Shown: piece after piece, positions 27,574 to 34,558 of the stretch
Layout of the letters: each line of letters begins with the position of its first letter
Numbering within the stretch: position 1 is the first letter of the stretch
From: G963676795 sp963677215
Lineage (GTDB): Bacteria; Desulfobacterota; Desulfuromonadia; Desulfuromonadales; Geopsychrobacteraceae
Length of the DNA stretch: 64,000 nt
Assembly: GCA_963677215.1 (NCBI GenBank)
Contig: OY781919.1
Span: 3,844,001 to 3,908,000, forward strand
Reading direction: 5' to 3'
Notes under the pieces: model-generated
What the model was told of the DNA's origin: nothing
What the model saw: only the letters and a program-made list of their open reading frames with translations
Database searches by the model: none
Program-made: the position numbers and the translations under genes

Positions 27574-28092
27574 CTATTCGTAGTCGCGATACAGCAAACT
27601 CGGCTGGATACCCGAATTCCCCTGATATTTACCACTCGAATATTCCTCATAGTCGCCTTCCAGGGTGTGGTAATAAATCTGGCAGATCTCGACTCCGGCA
27701 TAGATACGAATCGGTTCAACACAGAAAATCTCCAACGTCCAGTAACCCTTGAAGCCGACGTCGCCAAACCCGGCGGTGACATGGATGAACAGCCCCAGTC
27801 GTCCAACAGAGGATCGGCCTTCGAGCATCGGTACCAGATTGTGGGTTTCGGTGTACTCGACAGTACGCCCCAGGTAGAGGCGGTTGGTCTCGAGGACCAG
27901 TCCTTCTTCCGGGATGCTGATCAGCTCATGCGGGTTTTCCTGTTTCATATCGAGAGGGCTCTGGTTATAGACCAGCAGCTCGTTATGCAGGCTCAGGTTG
28001 TAACTGTTCGGGTTGATCCGTTGTGGCTGATAGGGATCAATAATGATGTCGCCATTCATCCTGGAGGCGATCTCTTTACCGGAGAGAATCAT
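27574..28092 (-). CDS. dcd: dCTP deaminase
   Basis: A 172-residue dUTPase-superfamily enzyme that deaminates dCTP to dUTP for thymidylate synthesis. Signature segments are RINPNSYNLSLHNEL, LEGRSSVGRLGLFIHVTAGFGDVGFKGYWTLEI with the catalytic Glu, and ICQIYYH. It is a little shorter than E. coli Dcd (193) and could be a monofunctional or bifunctional (DCD/DUT) form; the present sequence does not decide this. It is transcribed alone, with the dispersed element copy A in the gap upstream. Confidence 0.93.
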   Translation of the reverse strand: MILSGKEIASRMNGDIIIDPYQPQRINPNSYNLSLHNELLVYNQSPLDMKQENPHELISIPEEGLVLETNRLYLGRTVEYTETHNLVPMLEGRSSVGRLGLFIHVTAGFGDVGFKGYWTLEIFCVEPIRIYAGVEICQIYYHTLEGDYEEYSSGKYQGNSGIQPSLLYRDYE

Positions 28093-28241
28093 AGGCTGTT
28101 TGTTCCAATCTGGTTTGAGATGGTAAAATTGAGTAGTCTGACCGGCTCACTGAATCTGCGGTTATCCTATTGAAGGTTCTGAGCGCAGGTCAAGTGGCAG
28201 GAGACATAAGAATAAATTCGATGACAAATTGCCGCTAATAA

Positions 28242-28418
28242 GTTGTCATCCGGAAACTCCGGAGGTCAACTAATATGCTTTCAGATTGGAAACGAGCAAT
28301 TATTTCCCGTGGCAAGGAAATCAAGCGGTAGCGCGGAGGCGTAGTACCATACGCCGCACAAGCAGGCTCGTAGATTGACGCCGCCACGGCGGAAAAGGAC
28401 CGTTTCCGGATGAAAACT
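28242..28418 (+). repeat. Dispersed palindromic element, copy A
   Basis: A 177-bp copy, sense on the plus strand. It starts GTTGTCATCCGGAAAC, has CCGG-AAACT-CCGG in the 5' module, GGAAACGAGCAATTATT, a CCGTGGC (about 28306) and GCCACGG (about 28382) pair, the apex GGCGTA-GTACCA-TACGCC, and ends GTTTCCGGATGAAAA. The left flank CTAATAA and right flank CTAATTA differ at one base, which may be a remnant target duplication. It fills the gap between the DUF2007 gene and dcd. Confidence 0.88.
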
Positions 28419-28459
28419 AATTACTGGTCAAGATACTAATGACGTGCTATTTTCTCGCA

Positions 28460-28777
28460 TCAATCCCGAATGGTCCCGCAAGACCAACAGGCACCAAAGT
28501 GTCCGTCACAAAGCTCGTGACAATTCGGGCAGAGCCACGGCGGCTCAGTATTTGGGTCGCTCTTCAGCCAGGCATTGAGAAACATCTTCGCCCGCGGAAA
28601 AACTTCGTCATCGACAACCCAGAGTTCCGGATAACACTCGATAAACGGAATTTCACCGGCAGCAGATGCAAGTTGCTCATTGCGCAAAACACACTCGATC
28701 CCCTCCTGGGCAAGAATATCTCTGATCATCCCTGCCTGCAGTCGATCCTGGAAACTGAATACATGAAGTTTTTTCAT
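28460..28777 (-). CDS. DUF2007-like protein with C-terminal zinc ribbon
   Basis: A 105-residue protein. Residues 1-65 (KKLHVFSFQDRLQAGMIRDILAQEGIEC, ELWVVDDEVFPRAK) resemble DUF2007, a ferredoxin-like fold with similarity to PII-type signal proteins; residues 80-102 form a zinc ribbon, CPNCHELCDGHFGACWSCG. The combination suggests a small metal- or nucleic-acid-binding regulator, but no function is known to me. The ATG at 28777 is chosen because the KLHVF strand starts there. It has no good Shine-Dalgarno, and a TATAAT lies only 7-12 bases upstream, which could mean a leaderless message. Confidence 0.75.
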   Translation of the reverse strand: MKKLHVFSFQDRLQAGMIRDILAQEGIECVLRNEQLASAAGEIPFIECYPELWVVDDEVFPRAKMFLNAWLKSDPNTEPPWLCPNCHELCDGHFGACWSCGTIRD

Positions 28778-28783
28778 GCATCT

Positions 28784-28789
28784 ATTATA
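28784..28789 (-). promoter_or_regulatory. Possible -10 element placing transcription start at the ATG
   Basis: TATAAT on the minus strand at 28789-28784 would start transcription near 28777, at the ATG of the DUF2007-like gene. The -35 region is weak. The alternative is that the true start codon is elsewhere. Confidence 0.35.
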
Positions 28790-28860
28790 GGTTGAAAAAT
28801 CGCTTTTTTGAAAATAATTGAGTAATATTAAAGTCAAATTGTCACAAGGAGTGAAAAATT

Positions 28861-29919
28861 ATGGATTTGTCGACCAGCTACATGGGCCTGCAACTGAAAA
28901 ACCCGTTCGTCGTATCGGCCAGCACCCTGACCGGAGACGTCGACTCGATCATTGACTGCGCCAACGCCGGTGCCGGGGCCATTGTCCTGAAATCACTCTT
29001 CGAAGAAGAGATCGCTGCCGAAATTGATGCCTTGAGCCAGAATGCCGATGAATATTCCGGCTATGGAGAAGCCTACGATTACCTGCAGGGCTACGGTCAG
29101 GCACTGGGACCACAGGGCTACCTGAACCTGGTCAAGGAAGCCAAACAGAAGACCAACGTACCGATTATCGCCAGCCTGAACTGCGTTTCCAACAACAGCT
29201 GGGGCGATTACGCGAAAAAGCTCGAAGCTGCCGGAGCTGACGGTCTGGAACTGAACATCGGCCTGATGCCGAACAGCATCAAACAGGACGGGACAGACAT
29301 CATCGATACCTATCTGCGTATCGTCTATGAAGTCAAAGAGCAGGTCAGCATTCCTGTTGCCGTCAAGGTCGGCCCCTATTTTACCTCCTTCGGCAACTTT
29401 GCCGACCGGATCGCCACCGAGCGCCATGAAGCCCCAGCCTACAGCGTCGGCTGGATGGGCAAGGACACCCAGGCCGGCAAGGTCACCTGGAAAGGTGTGG
29501 ACGCCATCGTCCTGTTCAACCGGTACTACAAACTGGACATTGATATCGAAACCAAGTCGCTGACACAAGGGGTCTCCTACAGCACACCGGCGGAACTCAG
29601 CCACAGCCTGCGCTGGACCTCCCTGCTAGCCGGCAAGATCGGTTGCGACCTGGCCTGCAATACAGGGATCCATGACGGCCACGACGCTATCAAAGCCCTG
29701 CTGGCCGGGGCCAAGGTTGTTGAACTCTGCTCAACCCTGTTCATCAACGGCCTTGACCAGATTGGCGTTATGGAACAGCAGCTCAGCGACTGGATGAGCA
29801 AAAACGACTATACAAAACTCTGCGATTTCCGCGGGCTGGTCAGCCAAACGGTCAGCAAGAATCCGGAAGAGTTCGAGCGTCTGCAGTACGTCAAGCTCTT
29901 CGTTGGCATGGAAAAATAG
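28861..29919 (+). CDS. Dihydroorotate dehydrogenase-like FMN protein
   Basis: A 352-residue protein with a TIM-barrel flavoprotein fold close to class 1 dihydroorotate dehydrogenase. Segments include LKNPFVVSASTLTGD, NAGAGAIVLKSLFEEEI, VPIIASLNCVSNNSW, ELNIG and VAVKVGPYFT. It is probably not the pyrimidine enzyme PyrD but the paralogue often annotated as dihydroorotate-dehydrogenase-like, which lacks a clear catalytic base motif; the substrate is unknown. AAGGAG lies upstream of the ATG. A repeat element copy starts directly at its stop codon. Confidence 0.83.
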   Translation: MDLSTSYMGLQLKNPFVVSASTLTGDVDSIIDCANAGAGAIVLKSLFEEEIAAEIDALSQNADEYSGYGEAYDYLQGYGQALGPQGYLNLVKEAKQKTNVPIIASLNCVSNNSWGDYAKKLEAAGADGLELNIGLMPNSIKQDGTDIIDTYLRIVYEVKEQVSIPVAVKVGPYFTSFGNFADRIATERHEAPAYSVGWMGKDTQAGKVTWKGVDAIVLFNRYYKLDIDIETKSLTQGVSYSTPAELSHSLRWTSLLAGKIGCDLACNTGIHDGHDAIKALLAGAKVVELCSTLFINGLDQIGVMEQQLSDWMSKNDYTKLCDFRGLVSQTVSKNPEEFERLQYVKLFVGMEK

Positions 29920-30092
29920 TTTCTGTCCGGACACGGCCCTTTTCTGCTGCGGCTGTGTCAATCTGCGGGCTTGCTTGTGCGACGTATAGTACTACGCCTC
30001 CACGCAAGCCCTCGATTTCCTTGCCACGGAAAAAATCGCTCGTTTCCGAATCAGAAGCAACACTGATCAGCTCTGGATTTCCAGACGGCATC
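29919..30092 (-). repeat. Dispersed palindromic element, copy D
   Basis: A copy of about 174 bp, sense on the minus strand, that begins at the stop codon of the upstream gene. On the minus strand it has GATGCCGTCTGGAAATCC, GGAAACGAGCGATTTTTTCC, CCGTGGCA, an apex GGGCTTGCG...CGCACAAGCAAGCCC around CGTAGTACTATACG, and the 3' end TCCGGACAGAAA. Changes in the 5' and 3' ends partly compensate for each other (GTCTGGA opposite TCCGGAC), which favours a conserved paired structure. It lies between the flavoprotein gene and ilvA. Confidence 0.85.
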
Positions 30093-30114
30093 TGTTAGCA
30101 AAAGAGAGGTCGGC

Positions 30115-31632
30115 ATGCAGGAGATTCTACGGCAGATTCTCACCTCGAAAGTTTACGAAGCCGCCATTGAAACACCTCTGGAAGAGGCTCCTCAACTTTC
30201 GGCAGAGTGGCACAACCGGATCCTGATCAAGCGCGAAGACCTGCAACCGGTCTTCTCCTTCAAACTACGCGGAGCCTACAACAAGATCGCCCATCTGAGT
30301 GATGAGGAAAAAGCCCGTGGCGTCATTGCCGCCTCAGCGGGAAATCACGCTCAGGGGGTCGCTTTCTCGGCCCGCAAGCTCGACTTGCGGGCTCTCATCG
30401 TCATGCCGGCGACCACACCCAAAATCAAGATCGACGCCGTCCGTTCCTATGGGGCTGAAGTCGTCCTGCATGGCGACAACTATTCCGAAGCTGCCGATCG
30501 CTGCAATCAATTGCAGCAGGAAACCGGCATGACCTATATCCACCCCTTTGACGACAGACTGGTCATCGCCGGCCAGGGCACCATCGCCTACGAACTGCTC
30601 AGGCAAAGTTCAGGGAAAATGGACGCCGTTTTCGTACCGATCGGCGGTGGAGGTCTGATTTCCGGCATTGCCGTCTACCTCAAGGCTCTGGCTCCGGAAA
30701 TCAGAATCATCGGTGTCGAACCACAGGACAGCGATGCCATGTACCAGTCCCTGCAGGCAGGCAGAAGGATCTGCCTCGATTCGGTCGGCATCTTCGCCGA
30801 TGGCGTTGCCGTGCGCCAGGTCGGCAAGGAAACTTTCGACCTGTGCCGCAAACATGTCGACGAAATCCTGCATGTTTCGACCGATGAGCTGTGCTGGGCG
30901 ATCAAGTCGATCTACCAGGCAACCAGGTCCATCGTTGAGCCGGCCGGCGCGCTGGCCATGGCCGGGATGAAACAATACATCCGCCGCACCGGTTGCATTG
31001 ATCAGACCCTGGTGACCATCAATTCAGGCGCCAACATGAATTTTGAACGCCTGCGCTATGTCTCGGAACGCACTCTGACCGGTGCCGGTCGCGAATCGCT
31101 GTTTGCCGTCACCATCCCGGAGCAACCCGGATCCTTGCGCTACTTCTGCAACAGCCTGCTTGGCTCGCTGAACATCAGTGAATTCAATTATCGGCTTGCT
31201 GACCGCACCAGTGCCCAGATCTTCGTTGGCCTGGCCGCTGACGAGGACATTGACCGCCATGAATTTGTCGAACGGTTAAATGCCGAAGGATTCCACACCG
31301 TCGACCTGACCGACAACGAACTGGCCAAAACCCACCTGCGTTACATGGTCGGTGGCCGCTCTCCTGAAGCGACCAATGAACGTCTGTTTCGCTTCAGATT
31401 TCCGGAACGCCCCAATGCCCTCTCCCAGTTTCTCGCCGACATGGGCGCTGGCTGGAACATCTCCCTCTTTCATTACCGCAACCAGGGGAACGAATTCGGC
31501 CGGGTGCTGATCGGTCTCGAAATCCCCAAGGGAGAAGAAAAAGACTTCGAACGTTTTCTGGACAGGATCGGCTATCATTTCGACGAAGAAACGGAAGATC
31601 CCGCCTACAAACTTTTCCTCAAAGGACTGTGA
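30115..31632 (+). CDS. ilvA: Threonine dehydratase, biosynthetic
   Basis: A 505-residue PLP enzyme that deaminates threonine to 2-oxobutyrate, the first step of isoleucine synthesis. The PLP lysine lies in LQPVFSFKLRGAYNKI (about residue 50); ASAGNHAQGVAFSARKL and IGGGGLISGIAVYLK (phosphate cup) follow. Residues about 325-505 form two ACT-like regulatory domains (PEQPGSLRYFCNSLLGSLNISEFNYR and ERPNALSQFLADMGAGWNISLFHYRNQG), so feedback inhibition by isoleucine is expected. It is a single gene downstream of repeat copy D. Confidence 0.95.
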   Translation: MQEILRQILTSKVYEAAIETPLEEAPQLSAEWHNRILIKREDLQPVFSFKLRGAYNKIAHLSDEEKARGVIAASAGNHAQGVAFSARKLDLRALIVMPATTPKIKIDAVRSYGAEVVLHGDNYSEAADRCNQLQQETGMTYIHPFDDRLVIAGQGTIAYELLRQSSGKMDAVFVPIGGGGLISGIAVYLKALAPEIRIIGVEPQDSDAMYQSLQAGRRICLDSVGIFADGVAVRQVGKETFDLCRKHVDEILHVSTDELCWAIKSIYQATRSIVEPAGALAMAGMKQYIRRTGCIDQTLVTINSGANMNFERLRYVSERTLTGAGRESLFAVTIPEQPGSLRYFCNSLLGSLNISEFNYRLADRTSAQIFVGLAADEDIDRHEFVERLNAEGFHTVDLTDNELAKTHLRYMVGGRSPEATNERLFRFRFPERPNALSQFLADMGAGWNISLFHYRNQGNEFGRVLIGLEIPKGEEKDFERFLDRIGYHFDEETEDPAYKLFLKGL

Positions 31633-31690
31633 CGTTTTCTGACACCTTGCCATGCTAAACTTCGACTGTTCTTAAGTTGAGGTTTAAGTG

Positions 31691-33001
31691 ATGAAGCAGC
31701 GAAATCAGTCATTATCGGCGCCAGCCTACCACCAGGCTCTCAGCCTGGAAGAGAAACTCTCTTTACTTGCCGGAGCGGCCAAGTACGATGCATCTTGCTC
31801 ATCAAGCGGCAGCACCCGTCAGGGGGAAGGGATCGGTGCGGCACAAAGAAGTGGGATCTGTCATTCATGGTCGGCAGACGGTCGCTGCATTTCCCTGCTC
31901 AAGGTTCTCTTCAGCAACGACTGCCTGCTCGACTGTGCCTACTGCGCCAGCCGACGTTCAAACGACCATCAGCGCGCCAGCTTCTCCCCAGAGGAACTGG
32001 CCGGGCTGACCATTGATTTCTACCGGCGCAACTACATTGAAGGGCTGTTTCTCAGCTCAGCAGTCTGCGCAAGTCCCGACAACACCATGGAACAGCTGAT
32101 CCGCACCCTGAAGCTGCTGCGCTATCAATACCGTTTCCATGGCTATATTCATCTCAAGGTCATCCCGGGCTGCAGCCCGGAACTGCTTGCTCAGTCCGCA
32201 AGCCTGGCAGACCGGATGAGCGCCAACGTTGAACTTCCCAGTCGTGAAAGCCTCATGCTGCTTGCGCCCGAAAAACAGGAGCGCAAAATTCTCCAGGTCT
32301 TTGACCAGGCCCATTACTATGCCCTAAGGCGCCGCGAAGAGAGCAGCAGCTCAAAAAACAGTCCGGTAAACGCAGGCATGAGTACCCAGATGATTATCGG
32401 CGCAACAGCGGAAAACGATCACACCATTCTGCAGAAATCGGACGCGCTCTACCGGTTGCCGCAACTCAAACGGGTCTATTATTCCGCCTACATTCCGGTC
32501 AACAGTGACTCGCGGCTGCCGACACCGGCAGCGCTCCCTCCCCTGCTGCGCGAACACAGGCTCTATCAGGCCGACTGGCTATTGCGCTTCTACGCCTTCA
32601 GAGTCGATGAAATCCTGCCGGCGACTCAGCAGCAACTCGATCCTGAGCTCGACCCTAAAACAGCCTGGGCACTCAGACAACTGGAACACTTTCCGGTCGA
32701 CATCAATCGCGCCAGCAAGGAAGAACTGCTGAGGATCCCCGGGGTCGGAGTCCGCTCGGTGAAACGGATACTGGCTGCACGGCGGTATCAGCGCCTGCAA
32801 CTGGAGGATCTTAAAAAACTCGGTGTGGTCATGAAGCGGGCTCGCTATTTCATCCATGATGGCAAGCATGCCGGCAGCAATACCCCGCTTCGTGAGGACA
32901 GTTTGCGCAACGCGCTCCTCCCGGCAGCCAGCCGTCAGCTCAGCTTCAATTTCACGCCTGTTCCCGACGATTCTACGACAGCGATCAACGGTGAACTCTG
33001 A
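31691..33001 (+). CDS. Putative DNA modification/repair radical SAM protein
   Basis: A 436-residue radical SAM enzyme of the type annotated as a putative DNA modification/repair protein (TIGR03916), distantly like spore photoproduct lyase. The cluster motif CLLDCAYC is near residue 79, preceded by CHSWSADGRCISLLKVL. The C-terminus carries a helix-hairpin-helix, VDINRASKEELLRIPGVGVRSVKRIL, which supports contact with DNA. The reaction is unknown. The ATG at 31691 follows GAGG by about 9 bases; a GTG one codon earlier is possible. Its stop overlaps the ATG of the next gene, forming a coupled two-gene cassette. Confidence 0.87.
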   Translation: MKQRNQSLSAPAYHQALSLEEKLSLLAGAAKYDASCSSSGSTRQGEGIGAAQRSGICHSWSADGRCISLLKVLFSNDCLLDCAYCASRRSNDHQRASFSPEELAGLTIDFYRRNYIEGLFLSSAVCASPDNTMEQLIRTLKLLRYQYRFHGYIHLKVIPGCSPELLAQSASLADRMSANVELPSRESLMLLAPEKQERKILQVFDQAHYYALRRREESSSSKNSPVNAGMSTQMIIGATAENDHTILQKSDALYRLPQLKRVYYSAYIPVNSDSRLPTPAALPPLLREHRLYQADWLLRFYAFRVDEILPATQQQLDPELDPKTAWALRQLEHFPVDINRASKEELLRIPGVGVRSVKRILAARRYQRLQLEDLKKLGVVMKRARYFIHDGKHAGSNTPLREDSLRNALLPAASRQLSFNFTPVPDDSTTAINGEL

Positions 33002-33780
33002 TGAACTTCGTCTATGATCACAGCGTCAACGGCTTGTTTTGCCTGCTCGCCAAGACCATAAAAGAGCACCTGGAAATCAGCTCGATCAGCCGCCACCACC
33101 AGCAGCAGAGCGGTTTTCTCTTTGCAGATTACTGCTTGATCAGCAGCGACCGGCGGCGAGCCGCGGAGGTTGCCGCAGGGCTGGAACGCAAGCTGGGAAA
33201 GCAGTTTGTACAAAGACTGCTCTGGGCATTCTTCAGTGACCTGGACAGAATCGAACAGGATCTGATCGAGATGACCCGTCGTTGCCTGTTGCACGATCCG
33301 GACTATTGGCAGCAGCTGACCGAACCACTGGTCCTTCGTGTCGACGCAGCCGCACTCAAGACTAGCCGTGAACGGCACAAACTGCTCGGCCTGCTGCGCT
33401 TCAGCAGACTGGAGGACGACAGCTACGTGGCCTTTGCCACACCGAAAGCCAATATCATCCCCCTGCTCGGATCGCATTTTATCCGTCGCCTGGGAGACCA
33501 GAAATGGCTCATCGTCGACAGGAAGAGGAAGACCGCTGTCTACCGAACAGAATCGGGATGGGAGCTGGCCAGCCAGGTTGCACTTGCCGACCATCACCGC
33601 CTCCACCAGGATGAACAGGAGGTCGTCAAGCTATGGAAAAATTTCTACCAGGAAATCAGCAACCCTGACCGTTTCAACCCGAAGTTACGGCAGAGTTTCA
33701 TGCCCAAACGCTACTGGAATGACCTGGTAGAGCTGCACCCGGACTATCCCCGCCAGCATCCTCCCGCTAAAGCACATTGA
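33001..33780 (+). CDS. DUF4130-family probable DNA-metabolism protein
   Basis: A 259-residue protein of the family (TIGR03915/DUF4130) that almost always neighbours the radical SAM protein above and in some bacteria is fused to a uracil-DNA-glycosylase-like domain. Visible family segments are NFVYDHSVNGLFCLLA, TRERHKLLGLLRF-like TSRERHKLLGLLRFSRL, PLLGSHFIRRLGDQKWLIVDRKR and RQSFMPKRYWNDLVEL. No catalytic site is obvious to me. Its ATG overlaps the stop codon of the partner gene, so the two products probably work together in DNA repair or modification. Confidence 0.87.
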   Translation: MNFVYDHSVNGLFCLLAKTIKEHLEISSISRHHQQQSGFLFADYCLISSDRRRAAEVAAGLERKLGKQFVQRLLWAFFSDLDRIEQDLIEMTRRCLLHDPDYWQQLTEPLVLRVDAAALKTSRERHKLLGLLRFSRLEDDSYVAFATPKANIIPLLGSHFIRRLGDQKWLIVDRKRKTAVYRTESGWELASQVALADHHRLHQDEQEVVKLWKNFYQEISNPDRFNPKLRQSFMPKRYWNDLVELHPDYPRQHPPAKAH

Positions 33781-33865
33781 AAAAGCAAATAAAGAATTCT
33801 CTTGCCATCGACAAAAACAATAGAATATATTTATTCATATATTCACAATGATGGAGATTATGGCG

Positions 33866-34035
33866 ATGCCAATCTTTGAATATCGATGTAAAAACTGTGG
33901 AGCAAAGACAGAAAAAATCCAGAGCCAGGCGCTCAAGGAGATCCGCTGTGCGGAGGCAAGGCAATACGCTGCGTTTCCTCTGTTGTCGCCGGTCAGAGCG
34001 GCTGTAGTGCTGCGCCGGCAAGCGGCTTTACCTGA
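33866..34035 (+). pseudogene. FmdB-type zinc-ribbon gene, frameshifted
   Basis: The first part, MPIFEYRCKNCGAKTEKIQ, is a clear FmdB-family zinc ribbon start with GGAG 9 bases before the ATG. At CCGCTGT (33943-33949) the frame is lost: the in-frame product becomes nonsense, while the frame one base back continues as CGGKAIRCVSSVVAGQSGC and ends at TGA 34033-34035 with a typical FmdB tail. Restoring a second tandem CCGCTGT would give IRCPLCGGKAIRC, with the missing second Cys pair and the correct frame. The defect thus fits a 7-base slippage deletion, or a sequencing or assembly error. It lies just upstream of the HesB-like selenoprotein gene. Confidence 0.75.
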
Positions 34036-34100
34036 AGACCATAATGGAGTGACGTGATCATTCCAATTGAACAACGGCACTAACAAAGGAGTCCCAAGTA

Positions 34101-34382
34101 ATGCTGAAAGTTACCGATGCGGCACGTGACAAGTTAAAGACACTGTTGGCCGACCAGCCGGGTAAGACCCTGCGCGTCATCTTTGAAGGCTTTGGCTGAG
34201 GTGGGCCCAGCCTGGGCCTGACTCTGGATGAGTCACAAACACAGAAGGACCTCTTCACCATCAACGAAATCGATCTGCTGATCGATGACAGTGTTCGTCC
34301 TTACGTTGATGACAGCGAACTCGATTACATCAAGAATGCCTATGGAGAAGGGTTTTCCATCTCCGGCGCCAGCAGTTGTTAA
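34101..34382 (+). CDS. HesB/IscA-like selenoprotein
   Basis: A 93-residue HesB/IscA-like protein with selenocysteine at residue 33, encoded by TGA at 34197-34199 within FEGFG-U-GGPSLGL. Read through, the frame continues LTLDESQTQKDLFTINEIDLLID and ends ISGASSC, so homology extends on both sides of the TGA. HesB-like selenoproteins are known from deltaproteobacteria; IscA relatives have Cys in the same position and bind iron or Fe-S clusters. Function here is unproven. AAAGGAG lies 10 bases before the ATG, and a strong terminator follows the stop. Stopping at TGA would leave only 32 residues. It requires the sel genes, which are outside the window. Confidence 0.9.
34197..34220 (+). promoter_or_regulatory. 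TGA selenocysteine codon with adjacent SECIS-like hairpin
   Basis: Just after the TGA, GGCCCA (34204-34209) pairs perfectly with TGGGCC (34213-34218) around a tight GCC loop. Its position directly behind the codon suits a bacterial SECIS, though the stem is short and I cannot confirm SelB binding. Confidence 0.6.
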
Positions 34383-34402
34383 CAGCGCACTTAGGAACAA
34401 AC

Positions 34403-34440
34403 AAAAAGACGGCCCGGGGAAATCCACGGGCCGTCTTTTT
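34403..34440 (+). terminator. Rho-independent terminator after the selenoprotein gene
   Basis: A 14-bp stem, AAAAAGACGGCCCG / CGGGCCGTCTTTTT, with a 10-base loop and a T-run. The symmetrical A/T flanks make it usable for the convergent cyd operon too. Confidence 0.92.
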
Positions 34441-34460
34441 TGTTGCTTAAGATCTGTAGA

Positions 34461-34547
34461 TCAATCAAGCAGGTTCCAACTGCCGAGCATCTTGAGCGCG
34501 GCATAGTAAGACACGGCAATAAGGGCAATCCAGGCAATAATCAGCAT
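34461..34547 (-). CDS. 28-residue CydX-like membrane peptide
   Basis: A very short gene directly after cydB. Its product has one membrane helix, LIIAWIALIAVSYYAALKML, and a short tail SWNLLD. GGAGG lies about 6 bases before the ATG, near the cydB stop, 11 bases downstream of it. Position, size and a single helix suggest an analogue of CydX/YbgT, the small subunit that stabilises cytochrome bd oxidase. The sequence is too short to prove homology. It would be missed by length-filtered annotation. Confidence 0.75.
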   Translation of the reverse strand: MLIIAWIALIAVSYYAALKMLGSWNLLD

Positions 34548-34558
34548 AAGAACCTCCG

